DNA of 64,000 nt from Rhodospirillales bacterium (GTDB lineage Bacteria; Pseudomonadota; Alphaproteobacteria; Rhodospirillales; Shumkoniaceae). The notes below the pieces were generated by a model. It had not been told where the DNA came from. It worked only from the letters and a program-made list of their open reading frames with translations, and searched no databases. The translations under genes were made by a program, and so were the position numbers. Position 1 is the first letter of the stretch. Every line of letters starts with the position of its first letter. The stretch spans positions 62,001 to 126,000 of the forward strand of contig JAHDSF010000006.1 of NCBI GenBank assembly GCA_018432935.1, read 5' to 3'. Positions 40,391 through 48,571 of the stretch are shown here, in pieces.

Positions 40391-40423
40391 ACGTCATGCC
40401 CGGATCAAGTCCGGGCATGACGT
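40391..40423. repeat. REP-like palindrome between receptor and permease genes
   Basis: Perfect 14-base arms (ACGTCATGCCCGGA and its reverse complement) around a TCAAG loop. It lies between the receptor and permease genes of the ABC operon. A hairpin here could protect the receptor transcript from decay or partly end it, giving more receptor than membrane parts. Its GTCATGCCCGG core is a known Rhodospirillales repeat type. Confidence 0.75.
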
Positions 40424-40440
40424 GCGTTTTCACCAACGCT

Positions 40441-41181
40441 CTACGGATTGTACTTCTTCAGAAGTTCGTTCCAGTAGGCATCCTTGCGCAGCAGCTTGTA
40501 GCCTTCGTTGAGCTTCTTGTAGAGATCGGCGTCTTCCTTGCGGACCGCGCAGCCGTAGATGTCGGGGTCGCCGAACGCCCCGACGATGCGGAGCGGCTTC
40601 TGCTCGGTCAGCTGCTTGGCCGGCGCATCGTTCATCGCCGCCACCTCGATGCGGCCGTTCAGCACGTCCTCGGCCGCCATCGGGGCGCTGTCGTAGACGC
40701 GGAACTTGAACTTCCAGTCCTTCGCCTTGCGCTGCTCCTGCAGCCACTTGTATTCCGAGGTGCCCTGCTGGACGCCGACCGTGATGTCCTTCTTGTAGAC
40801 GTCGTCGGTCGTCAGCTTGCTGTCCTTCTTGGCCACGAACTGGTTGCGGTGCTCCCAGTACGCGTCGGTGAAGTTGACCTTCTGCTTGCGCTCGGCCGTC
40901 ACCGTCATGCCGGAGCAGATGAAGTCAATCTTCTTGGCCAGCAGGCTGGGGATGATGCCTTCCCATGCGACCGCCTGGTGCTGGACCTCGAAGCCCATCT
41001 TCTCGGCGATCCAGTTCACCGCGTCGACGTCGAAGCCGGCCGGCTGGCCGCTCTTGTCGACGTAGGCGAACGGCGGAAACGCCGCATCGATCCCGTTGAT
41101 CAACGGTTTTGCCGCAGCCGGCATCGCCACCATGCCCGCCACGACCGCGCCCGCAACGAGCGCCAGAAGGTTCCTACGCAC
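40441..41181 (-). CDS. Polar amino-acid-type ABC substrate-binding protein
   Basis: A 246-residue family 3 solute-binding protein with a signal peptide (MRRNLLALVAGAVVAGMVAMPAAA). The mature part has INGIDAAFPPFAYVDKSGQPAGFDVDAVNWIA and ICSGMTVTAERKQKVNFTDAYW, the usual pattern. It should bind an amino acid, opine or related compound in the periplasm. It is first gene of the seven-gene cluster, and an inverted repeat GTTCA-N6-TGAAC at 41196-41211 lies just upstream. The ligand cannot be read from the sequence. Confidence 0.94.
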   Translation of the reverse strand: MRRNLLALVAGAVVAGMVAMPAAAKPLINGIDAAFPPFAYVDKSGQPAGFDVDAVNWIAEKMGFEVQHQAVAWEGIIPSLLAKKIDFICSGMTVTAERKQKVNFTDAYWEHRNQFVAKKDSKLTTDDVYKKDITVGVQQGTSEYKWLQEQRKAKDWKFKFRVYDSAPMAAEDVLNGRIEVAAMNDAPAKQLTEQKPLRIVGAFGDPDIYGCAVRKEDADLYKKLNEGYKLLRKDAYWNELLKKYNP

Positions 41182-41195
41182 TTCCCCATCTCCCC

Positions 41196-41211
41196 GTTCA
41201 GGTGATTGAAC
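41196..41211. promoter_or_regulatory. Small inverted repeat upstream of the ABC cluster
   Basis: GTTCA, six bases, then TGAAC. It lies 15-30 bases before the receptor start and could be an operator. The arms are short, so chance is possible. Confidence 0.3.
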
Positions 41212-41337
41212 ATCGGACCATATCGCCGGACACCTCTGAAATCAAACGTTCACGGTCAGAAGGCTGGTCAGGGGATAGAGGAAGAGCCGCGGAAATTGCG
41301 CTGGCTTCGCAGCGTGCCGCGCCTTATATCCGCCGCC

Positions 41338-42726
41338 ATGGCACGGCGGCATATTCCCAAGGTCGGCATCGTCAGCCTCGGCTGTCCCAAGGCGCTGGTG
41401 GATTCCGAGCGCATCCTCACCAAGCTGCGCGCCGAAGGCTACGAGATCTCGGGCAGCTATGCCGGGGCCGACGTGGTGATCGTCAACACCTGCGGCTTCC
41501 TCGACAGCGCGCGTGACGAATCCCTGGCCGCCATCGGCGAGGCGGTGGCCGAGAACGGACGCGTCATCGTCACCGGCTGCCTGGGCAAGGACGAGGCCGC
41601 CATCCGCGGCGCTCACCCCAAGGTGCTGGCGGTGACGGGCCCGCAGCAGTACGAGGCGGTGGTGGGCGCGGTGCACCAGGCGGTGCCGCCGCTGCACGAC
41701 CCCTTCCTCGACCTGGTGCCGCCGCAAGGGATCCGGCTGACCCCGCGCCACTACGCCTACCTGAAGATTTCCGAGGGCTGCAACAACGCGTGCAGCTTCT
41801 GCATCATCCCCGCCTTGCGCGGCCGGCTGGCCAGCCGGCCGGCCGGGGACATCCTGCGCGAGGCGGAGCGCCTGGCGGCGGCCGGGGTCAGGGAGCTGTT
41901 GGTGATCTCGCAGGACACCAGCGCCTACGGTCTCGATGCGGGCTATGCCGAAAGCGAGTGGCGGGGCGCCCCGGTGCGCGCCCGGATGGCCGACCTCTGT
42001 CGCGCCCTGGGGGAACTCGGCGTCTGGGTGCGCCTCCACTACGTCTACCCGTACCCGCACGTCGACGAGATCCTGCCGCTGATGGCCGAGGGCCGGCTGG
42101 TGCCCTACCTCGACATCCCGTTCCAGCACGCCAGTCCGCGGGTGCTGAAGGCGATGCGCCGCCCGGCCCACCAGGAGAAGACGCTGGAGCGCATCCGCGC
42201 GTGGCGCCGGGTGTGTCCCGACCTCGCCATCCGCTCCACCTTTATCGTCGGTTTCCCCGGCGAGACCGAGGAGGACTTCGAGTTCCTGCTCGACTGGCTC
42301 GAGGAGGCCCAGCTCGACCGCGTCGGATGCTTCCGCTACGAGGACGTCCGGGGCGCCGCCTCGAATGCGCTGCCCGACCAGGTCGAGGACGAGGAGAAGC
42401 AGGTCCGCTGGGAGCGCCTGATGGAGGTGCAGCAGCGGGTCAGCGAGGCCCGCATGCAGGCTAAGGTCGGCCGTGTGCTGCCGGCGATCGTCGACGAGGT
42501 CGACGAGGAGGGCGCGATCGCCCGCTCCCAGGCCGACGCTCCCGAGATCGACGGCAACGTGTTCATCGAGGGTGCGGTCGATCTCGTCCCCGGCGATCTC
42601 GTCGCGGTCCGCATCGAGCATGCGGAGGAGTACGACCTGTGGGGCCGGCTGGACCCCTCCGGGACCGAGAGGCCTGCGGATCCCCCCGCTTCCGCGGCGG
42701 CGCGGAAGCTGACCTCAGGCGCCTGA
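41338..42726 (+). CDS. rimO: Ribosomal protein S12 methylthiotransferase
   Basis: A 462-residue radical-SAM enzyme that adds a methylthio group to an Asp of ribosomal protein S12. The N-terminal UPF0004 domain carries its iron-sulfur cysteines ([30 protein letters not shown]). The radical-SAM cluster is CNNACSFC, with [15 protein letters not shown] after it. The TRAM domain is at the C-terminus ([24 protein letters not shown]). [17 protein letters not shown] fits RimO rather than MiaB. ATG 41338 is preferred because it gives [19 protein letters not shown]; upstream in-frame extension lacks family similarity. Divergent from the ABC cluster. Confidence 0.95.
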   Translation: MARRHIPKVGIVSLGCPKALVDSERILTKLRAEGYEISGSYAGADVVIVNTCGFLDSARDESLAAIGEAVAENGRVIVTGCLGKDEAAIRGAHPKVLAVTGPQQYEAVVGAVHQAVPPLHDPFLDLVPPQGIRLTPRHYAYLKISEGCNNACSFCIIPALRGRLASRPAGDILREAERLAAAGVRELLVISQDTSAYGLDAGYAESEWRGAPVRARMADLCRALGELGVWVRLHYVYPYPHVDEILPLMAEGRLVPYLDIPFQHASPRVLKAMRRPAHQEKTLERIRAWRRVCPDLAIRSTFIVGFPGETEEDFEFLLDWLEEAQLDRVGCFRYEDVRGAASNALPDQVEDEEKQVRWERLMEVQQRVSEARMQAKVGRVLPAIVDEVDEEGAIARSQADAPEIDGNVFIEGAVDLVPGDLVAVRIEHAEEYDLWGRLDPSGTERPADPPASAAARKLTSGA

Positions 42727-42740
42727 CGCGACGCGCCTTC

Positions 42741-42824
42741 TCAGAAGGCGCCAACGATGATGATCGCGAGCAGGACGGCGAGGACGGCCAGCGGCTCAGA
42801 GTTCGTCATCACCCAGCGTGGCAT
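42741..42824 (-). CDS. 27-residue single-pass membrane peptide
   Basis: A very short open frame with a strong ribosome site: AAGGAGGATGTC directly before ATG 42824. The product is MPRWVMTNSEPLAVLAVLLA followed by IIIVGAF. Residues about 11-27 form one hydrophobic helix, and the short N-terminus has basic and Trp residues. It lies in the gap between rimO and the GNAT gene on the opposite strand, so it is not part of either gene. I do not recognise a family. It may be a small membrane-bound regulator, and the clear ribosome site is the main reason to accept it. Confidence 0.6.
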   Translation of the reverse strand: MPRWVMTNSEPLAVLAVLLAIIIVGAF

Positions 42825-42964
42825 GACATCCTCCTTCCCGGACCGGAGCCGGTCCAAGACATATTCTACCACGATACTCGGGATTGCGGTAGCCGACCGA
42901 ACGGGTGGCGCTGAAACGGTGGCGGCGCGGCCCCACGTTAGGACGAGTGGCGCGTGGAGGGAGC

Positions 42965-43516
42965 ATGAGCAGGATCAGGCAGGCCCGTGCCGGCGACGCG
43001 CAGTCGATCGCCCTCGTCGAACTCGAGACGTGGCGGGCGACCTACGCCGGGATTCTCGCCGACGACGTGCTGCTGACCATGTCGGTTGAGCGGCTGGCCC
43101 GGCGATGGAGTCATCACATTCGGGGCGCGCCGGGCTCGGTGCTGGTATACGAGGAAGAGAGGAAGAGGCTGCTCGGCTTCGGCCATTGCGGCCGCCAGCG
43201 CGACGGGACGCTGGGCTACGAGGGCGAGATCTACATGCTCTACGTCCTGCCCGATGCCCAGGGGATGGACATCGGTCGCAAGCTGCTTCTGGCGCTGTTC
43301 GAGCGGCTGGTGCAGCAGCGCCTGCGGTCGGCCCTGGTGTGGGTCGTGCGCGCGAATCCGTCCCGTTTCTTCTATGAGAGGATGGGCGGCAGGCTGGTGC
43401 TGCAACGGCAGATCCCCGTCGGCGGCCAGCCGGTCGAGGCGGTCGGCTACGGTTGGGCCGACCTGCCCGCCCTCCTCGCCGGCGAGGAGCGGAGCCGCCC
43501 CGCCGACGACACCTGA
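42965..43516 (+). CDS. GNAT family acetyltransferase
   Basis: A 183-residue GNAT protein. The acetyl-CoA site is MLYVLPDAQGMDIGRKLLLALFE, with the weaker QGMDIGRK in place of the usual Q/RGxGxG/A, and the C-terminal GGRLVLQRQIPVGGQPVEAVGYGW is typical of the fold. ATG 42965 follows GGAGGGAGC. Substrate is unknown. It converges with the cytochrome bd genes, only a few bases from the small subunit's stop. Confidence 0.85.
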   Translation: MSRIRQARAGDAQSIALVELETWRATYAGILADDVLLTMSVERLARRWSHHIRGAPGSVLVYEEERKRLLGFGHCGRQRDGTLGYEGEIYMLYVLPDAQGMDIGRKLLLALFERLVQQRLRSALVWVVRANPSRFFYERMGGRLVLQRQIPVGGQPVEAVGYGWADLPALLAGEERSRPADDT

Positions 43517-43519
43517 TAC

Positions 43520-43624
43520 TCAGACCAGCACCAGGCGCAGCAGAAATCCCACAGCTGCGACGGTAGCGACGCCCAACGCCCACAGGCCGACGAACCACAA
43601 CAGCCGCATCATTGGCTCGCGCAT
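43520..43624 (-). CDS. Small third subunit of the bd oxidase (DUF2474-like)
   Basis: A 34-residue membrane peptide, MREPMMRLLWFVGLWALGVA followed by TVAAVGFLLRLVLV. Its ATG overlaps the cydB stop by one base (TGATG), so it is translationally coupled to cydB. One hydrophobic helix spans most of it. Short proteins of this kind (DUF2474) follow CioB in many proteobacteria and are thought to stabilise the oxidase, like CydX in E. coli. Assignment rests on position, length and the single helix. Confidence 0.8.
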   Translation of the reverse strand: MREPMMRLLWFVGLWALGVATVAAVGFLLRLVLV

Positions 43625-44625
43625 CAGTGGTAGCCTTCCCCTTCGCGCACCTTGCCCCGGAACACCCAGTAGGCATAGCCGGTGTAGATGAGGATGATCG
43701 GCAGCAGGATGAGGCCGCCGATCAGCAGGAACAGCAGGCTTTCCGGCGGCGCGGCGGCGTCCCAGATCGTCACCGAGCGCGGCACCACGTACGGGAACAG
43801 GCTGATGCCGAGGCCCAGGTAGGACAGCACGAACAGCCCCAGCGCCAGGGGCAAGGGCCAGGTCTCGTTGCGGTTCTGCGCCGCCGTGAACAGGCCGACG
43901 CCGCAGGCGGCGACCAGCATCGGCACCGGGGCGAGGAACAGCATGTTCGGCCACGAGAACCAGCGATGCGCGATTGCGGTGTCGATCAGCGGGGTCCACA
44001 GGCTGACCCCCAGGATGAACAGCAGCACCACCGCGGTAAGCGGGGTGACGGCGCGGAACATCCGTTCCTGCAGCTCGCCCTCCGTCTTCAGCACCAGCCA
44101 GCCGGCGCCGAGCAGGGCATAGCCGGCGACCAGTGCGGCGCCGGTGAACAGGCTGAAAGCGCTGAGCCAGTCGAACCAGCCGCCGGCATACTGCCGCCCC
44201 TCGACCGCGATGCCCTGGACGAAGGCGCCGAGCACCACGCCCTGGGCGAAGGTGGCGACGATCGAGCCGACCGCGAAGGCGACGTCCCACCAGATCTTGC
44301 CGCGCCGGGTGCGGAAGCGGAACTCGAAGGCGACGCCCCGGAAGATCAGGCCCAGCAGCATGGCGATGATGGGCGCATACAGGGCCGGCATCAGGATCGA
44401 GAAGGCGAGTGGGAAGGCGGCCATCAGCCCGCCGCCCCCCAGCACCAGCCAGGTCTCGTTGCCGTCCCAGACCGGCGCCACCGCGTTGACCATGGTGTCG
44501 CGGTCGGCCTCCTTCCGCATGAACGGGAACAGGACGCCAATGCCGAGGTCGAAGCCGTCGAGGGCAACGTAGGCGAGCACCCCGAAAGCGATGATCGCGG
44601 CCCAGATGATGGCGATGTCGATCAT
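43624..44625 (-). CDS. cydB: Cytochrome bd-type quinol oxidase subunit II
   Basis: A 333-residue membrane protein with eight or nine helices, the partner of subunit I. Typical stretches are YVALDGFDLGIGVLFPFMRKEADRDTMVNAVAPVWDGNETWLVLGGGGLMAAFP and FPYVVPRSVTIWDAAAPPESL. Its start overlaps the cydA stop by four bases (ATGA). It belongs to the CioB-type branch, in agreement with the short Q-loop in subunit I and with the small DUF2474-like gene that follows. Confidence 0.96.
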   Translation of the reverse strand: MIDIAIIWAAIIAFGVLAYVALDGFDLGIGVLFPFMRKEADRDTMVNAVAPVWDGNETWLVLGGGGLMAAFPLAFSILMPALYAPIIAMLLGLIFRGVAFEFRFRTRRGKIWWDVAFAVGSIVATFAQGVVLGAFVQGIAVEGRQYAGGWFDWLSAFSLFTGAALVAGYALLGAGWLVLKTEGELQERMFRAVTPLTAVVLLFILGVSLWTPLIDTAIAHRWFSWPNMLFLAPVPMLVAACGVGLFTAAQNRNETWPLPLALGLFVLSYLGLGISLFPYVVPRSVTIWDAAAPPESLLFLLIGGLILLPIILIYTGYAYWVFRGKVREGEGYH

Positions 44626-46034
44626 GGCTCCATCCTCCCGCTTTCGTCGACGGCGACGTTGACCGCCTTGCGCCCGGCGGCGCGGGTCGGCCGTCCCGAC
44701 GCCATCGCCTCGTCGCCGGGTATCGGCATCCGGCCCATCAGGCGCACGATGTAGAAGAAGCCGGCCCCGAAGACGATGAAATAGACGACGATGAAGGCGA
44801 GCAGCGAGGTGCCGACTGCGGGGGCGGCGACCGGAGAGGCGGAGTCGGCGGTCCGCAGCAGGCCCTGAACGGTCCATGGCTGGCGCCCGACCTCGGTGAC
44901 GATCCAGCCCGCCAGCACGGCGACGAAGCCGCTCGGGCCCATCAGCAGCGAGACCTGGTGGAACCAGCGCACCACGTAGAGGCGGCGGCGGTAGCGCAGG
45001 ACCAGGCTGGCGATGCCGACCGCCAGCATGAGCAGCCCGATCCCCACCATGACCCGGAAGCTCCAGAAGACCAGCGGCGCGTAGGGGCGGTCCTCGGGTG
45101 GCCATTCCTTGAGGCCGCGCACCCGGCCGTCCACGGAATGGGTCAGGATCAGGCTGCCGGCGTAGGGGATCGAGATCTCGTACTTGGTCCTCTCCTCGGC
45201 CATGTCGGGCATGCCGAACAGGATCAGCGGCGCGCCCTCGCGGGTCTCGAAGTGGCCCTCGATGGCGGCGACCTTGGCCGGCTGGTGCTCGAAGCTGTTC
45301 ACGCCATGGAGATCGCCGGCGACGATCTGCAGCGGCGTCACCAGTGCCGCCATCCACATCGCCATCGAAAACATGATGCGCGACATCTCGTTGCGGTTGT
45401 CGCGCAGCAGATGGTAGGCACCGACCGCCGCGACCACGAACGCGGTGGTCAGGTAGGCGGCTATCACCATGTGGACGAACCGGTAGGGGAAGGACGGGTT
45501 GAAGATCACCGCCAGCCAGTCGACCGGTACGAACTGGCCGACGTCGTTGATGGCATGGCCGGCCGGTGTCTGCATCCAGCTGTTGGCGGACAGGATCCAG
45601 AAGGCGGAAAGGGCGGTGCCAATAGCCACCATCAGGGTGGCGACGAAATGCAGGCCCTTGCCGACCCGCTCCATGCCGAACAGCATGATGCCGAGGAACC
45701 CCGCCTCGAGGAAGAAGGCGGTCAGCACCTCGTAGCCCATCAGCGGCCCCAGGACGGGTCCGGCCTTGTCGGAAAACACGCTCCAGTTGGTGCCGAACTG
45801 GTAGCTCATCACGATCCCCGACACGACGCCCATCCCGAAGGCGACCGCGAAGATGCGCATCCAGAAGCGGAACAGCTGGAGGAAAACGTCGCGCTTGGTG
45901 GTCAGCCACAACCCTTCCAGCACCGCCAGGTAGCTGGCCAAGCCGATCGTGAATGCGGGAAGCACGATGTGGAACGAAATCGTGAAGGCGAACTGGATGC
46001 GTGCAAGCATCACGGCGTCGAAGCCGTCGAACAT
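44622..46034 (-). CDS. cydA: Cytochrome bd-type quinol oxidase subunit I (CioA-type)
   Basis: A 470-residue membrane protein that oxidises quinol and reduces oxygen to water with hemes b558, b595 and d. The proposed ligands are present: His22 (TISFHIVLPAF), the second His in VHMVIAAYLT, and the Arg and Met of FWSFRVMVG. GRQPWTVQG and a Q-loop shorter than in E. coli (470 against 522 residues) place it with the cyanide-insensitive CioA group. ATG 46034 gives the normal MFDGFDAVMLARIQF start. It is first gene of the operon and diverges from pyk. An inverted repeat at 46072-46090 lies in the gap. Such oxidases usually serve low-oxygen or stress respiration. Confidence 0.96.
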   Translation of the reverse strand: MFDGFDAVMLARIQFAFTISFHIVLPAFTIGLASYLAVLEGLWLTTKRDVFLQLFRFWMRIFAVAFGMGVVSGIVMSYQFGTNWSVFSDKAGPVLGPLMGYEVLTAFFLEAGFLGIMLFGMERVGKGLHFVATLMVAIGTALSAFWILSANSWMQTPAGHAINDVGQFVPVDWLAVIFNPSFPYRFVHMVIAAYLTTAFVVAAVGAYHLLRDNRNEMSRIMFSMAMWMAALVTPLQIVAGDLHGVNSFEHQPAKVAAIEGHFETREGAPLILFGMPDMAEERTKYEISIPYAGSLILTHSVDGRVRGLKEWPPEDRPYAPLVFWSFRVMVGIGLLMLAVGIASLVLRYRRRLYVVRWFHQVSLLMGPSGFVAVLAGWIVTEVGRQPWTVQGLLRTADSASPVAAPAVGTSLLAFIVVYFIVFGAGFFYIVRLMGRMPIPGDEAMASGRPTRAAGRKAVNVAVDESGRMEP

Positions 46035-46071
46035 GATTAGCCCCTGTGAGCGTGTGCTTAACACCACGTAG

Positions 46072-46090
46072 GCGCTCGCGACGCGAGCGC
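46072..46090. promoter_or_regulatory. Inverted repeat between cydA and pyk
   Basis: GCGCTCGCG, one base, then CGCGAGCGC: perfect 9-base arms at 46072-46080 and 46082-46090. It lies 38-56 bases before cydA and 52-70 before pyk, in the 107-base divergent gap, so it could be an operator acting on either or both. I know of no regulator matching this site. Confidence 0.45.
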
Positions 46091-46141
46091 AAGACGTCCC
46101 GCTGCGAGCAGGCTGGACCGGGCGCCGCTTTGGCCTTATGA

Positions 46142-47569
46142 ATGGCCGCCATGCAGAGGAAAAGACAGGCAAAAATCATTGCGACCCTGGGCCCCGAGAC
46201 GGCCGGCGAGGAACGGATCGCCGCGCTGTTCCAGGCCGGGGTCGACGTATTTCGGGTCAACTTCAGCCACGGCACCCAGGCCGAGCACGCGCGCCGGATT
46301 GCCGCCATCCGCAGCGTCGAGGCGCGGTTCGGCCAGGTGATCGGCATCATCGCCGATCTGCAGGGGCCGAAGCTTCGCGTCGGCCGCTTCGAAGGCGGCG
46401 CGACCCGACTCGAGGCGGGGCAGGAGTTCCGCCTCGACCTGTCGCCGCAGCCGGGGGACGAGCGGCGGGCGCCACTGCCCCATCCTGAGATCTTCCGGGC
46501 CCTCTCGCCCGACACCGACCTGCTTCTCGACGACGGCAAGATCCGCCTCCGGGTCGAGGCCTGCGGCGCGGATTTCGCCACCACCCGGGTGGTGACCGGT
46601 GGGCCGCTTTCCGACCACAAGGGCGTCAACGTGCCGCGCGCCGTGATGGAGATGTCGGCGCTGACCGAGAAGGACCGCAGCGACCTCGCCTTCGCGCTCG
46701 ACCAGGGCGTGGACTGGATTGCGCTATCGTTCGTGCAGCGACCCGAGGACGTCGCGGAGGCGCGGGCTCTGGCCGGCGGGCGCGCCGGGATCCTGGCCAA
46801 GCTCGAGAAGCCGTCGGCGGTCGATACCCTGGAGCGGATCGTCGAGACCTCGGACGCCATCATGGTGGCGCGCGGCGATCTCGGGGTCGAGGTTCCGGCC
46901 GAGGACGTCCCCAGCCTTCAGAAGGCGATCGTGCGCGCCTGCCGGCGGGCCGGGCGTCCGGTGGTCGTGGCGACCCAGATGCTGGATTCGATGGTCAGTG
47001 CGCCGATGCCGACCCGCGCCGAGGCCTCCGACGTGGCCACTGCGGTCTATGACGGCGTCGATGCCGTGATGCTCTCGGCCGAGACCGCGGTCGGCAAGTA
47101 CCCCGTCGAGGCGGTCGAGATGATGAGCCGCATCATCGCCCGGGTCGAGAAGGACCCGTACTACGCGCGCCTGCTGCATGCCGAGCCGCACGAGATCATG
47201 CCGACCACGGCGGACGCGATCACCGCTGCCGCCGCCCAGGCCGCCCACACCCTTTCGGCGGCGGCGATCGCCACCCTGACCTCGACCGGCTCGACGACTC
47301 TGCGCGCCGCCCGGGAGCGGCCTGGGGCACCGATCCTCGGTCTGACCCCGTACGTCGAGATCGCGCGCCGGCTCGCGCTTGCCTGGGGCGTCCATCCGGT
47401 CCAGGTGCGCAGCGTCTCGCGGGTATCCGAGATGGTCGAGGTGGCGACCGAGGTCGCGGTGCGGGAAGGATTCGCGAAGGTCGACGACCGCCTCGTGATG
47501 ACGGCGGGCGTGCCTTTCGGTACTCCGGGAACCACGAACACGCTGCGCATCACCCGCATCGGCAGCTGA
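46142..47569 (+). CDS. pyk: Pyruvate kinase
   Basis: A 475-residue glycolytic enzyme that makes pyruvate and ATP from phosphoenolpyruvate. Core stretches: KIIATLGPETAG, DVFRVNFSHGT, LQGPKLRVGRF, WIALSFVQRPEDV, the catalytic-Lys segment GILAKLEKPSAVD, MVARGDLGVEVPAEDVP and DGVDAVMLSAETAVGKYPVEAVEMM. The C-terminal domain ends in GTPGTTNTLRITRIG. ATG 46142 is given as the start, but ATG 46151 (MQRKRQAKI) is equally plausible and closer to the usual family start. It is divergent from cydA. Confidence 0.96.
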   Translation: MAAMQRKRQAKIIATLGPETAGEERIAALFQAGVDVFRVNFSHGTQAEHARRIAAIRSVEARFGQVIGIIADLQGPKLRVGRFEGGATRLEAGQEFRLDLSPQPGDERRAPLPHPEIFRALSPDTDLLLDDGKIRLRVEACGADFATTRVVTGGPLSDHKGVNVPRAVMEMSALTEKDRSDLAFALDQGVDWIALSFVQRPEDVAEARALAGGRAGILAKLEKPSAVDTLERIVETSDAIMVARGDLGVEVPAEDVPSLQKAIVRACRRAGRPVVVATQMLDSMVSAPMPTRAEASDVATAVYDGVDAVMLSAETAVGKYPVEAVEMMSRIIARVEKDPYYARLLHAEPHEIMPTTADAITAAAAQAAHTLSAAAIATLTSTGSTTLRAARERPGAPILGLTPYVEIARRLALAWGVHPVQVRSVSRVSEMVEVATEVAVREGFAKVDDRLVMTAGVPFGTPGTTNTLRITRIGS

Positions 47570-47615
47570 CCCCGCAGCCGGGCGCTCCGGGGAAACCGGC
47601 TGGAAGACCAGGCCC

Positions 47616-48506
47616 ATGCTTGCAGAGCTGCTTTCGATCGTCACCCCGATCTTCATTGCCGCCGGCATCGGCTTCGCCTGGGCCAGGCTCGGGCGCCCCT
47701 ACGATGCCGAGCTGGTGACCTCGCTCGCCTACTGGATCGGCACCCCTTGCCTCGTCTTCTCGATCTTGTCAGGGGTCAGGATCGAGCCCGAGGCGGTGGC
47801 GTCGATGGCCGGCGGCGCGTTGCTGGTGCTCGCCTGCAGCGCGGTGCTGGCGCTCGCCACGCTCACGCTCTTTCGGCAGTCGGTGCGCGCCTTCCTGCCG
47901 TCGATGGTGTTCGGCAATTCCGGCAACATGGGCCTGCCGCTCAGCCTGCTGGCCTTCGGCGAGACCGGGCTTGCGTTCGCCATCACCTACTTCGCCATCG
48001 CCTCGGTGCTGAACCATACGGTCGGGGCGGCGGTGGCGGCCGGCGCGGTGCGGCTGCGCCATGTTCTCCAGGTGCCGATGCTGTATGCGGCGGCGCTCGC
48101 CCTGATCTTCGTTTTCACCGGCACCAGGCCGCCCGAATGGCTGGCCAACACGACCCGGATGCTGGGGGGCATGGTGATTCCGCTTCTGCTCATCACCCTC
48201 GGCATCTCGCTCGCCCGGCTGCGGGTGGCGGGACTCAAGCGAAGCCTTCTGCTGTCGCTGCTGCGCTTTGCGATCGGCATCGGCATCGGGCTCGGCGTCG
48301 CCGAACTGCTTGGGATGTCGGGAATCGCCCGCGGCGTCATCATCCTGCAGTCCTCGATGCCGGTGGCGGTGTTCAACTTCCTGTTCGCCAAACGTTTCGG
48401 CAATGCAGCCGAGAATGTCGCCGGACTTGTGGTGATCTCGACGCTGCTGGGGTTCGCGCTGTTGCCGGCGCTGATGTGGTTCTTCCTGCGCCAGGCCGGC
48501 CTGTAA
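47616..48506 (+). CDS. AEC (auxin efflux carrier) family transporter
   Basis: A 296-residue membrane protein with about 10 helices in the bile acid/sodium symporter-like fold. Visible motifs are IAAGIGFAWARLG in the first helix, YWIGTPCLVFSIL, FGNSGNMGLPLSLLAFG (the conserved crossover region), and the C-terminal FNFLFAKRFGNAAENVAGLVVISTLLGF. Members export or import small organic acids such as malate or malonate. It lies 46 bases after pyk on the same strand and may share its transcript; a terminator follows. Confidence 0.9.
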   Translation: MLAELLSIVTPIFIAAGIGFAWARLGRPYDAELVTSLAYWIGTPCLVFSILSGVRIEPEAVASMAGGALLVLACSAVLALATLTLFRQSVRAFLPSMVFGNSGNMGLPLSLLAFGETGLAFAITYFAIASVLNHTVGAAVAAGAVRLRHVLQVPMLYAAALALIFVFTGTRPPEWLANTTRMLGGMVIPLLLITLGISLARLRVAGLKRSLLLSLLRFAIGIGIGLGVAELLGMSGIARGVIILQSSMPVAVFNFLFAKRFGNAAENVAGLVVISTLLGFALLPALMWFFLRQAGL

Positions 48507-48521
48507 GCCCTCCAGACGGGA

Positions 48522-48548
48522 ACGCCCCCGGCATGGCCGGGGGCGTTC
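48522..48548. terminator. Bidirectional terminator between convergent genes
   Basis: A perfect 12-base stem AACGCCCCCGGC with its complement and an ATG loop, 15 bases after the AEC gene stop and 23 bases after the stop of the convergent YeiH-type gene. T runs are weak on both sides, so efficiency is uncertain. Confidence 0.7.
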
Positions 48549-48571
48549 GTCGTGTGCGATGCCGGTCCGCG

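Noticed and set aside
42866-42900. A possible second small membrane peptide in the rimO-GNAT gap
   Set aside because: No ribosome site and no hydrophobic stretch. Only the 42741-42824 peptide is supported.
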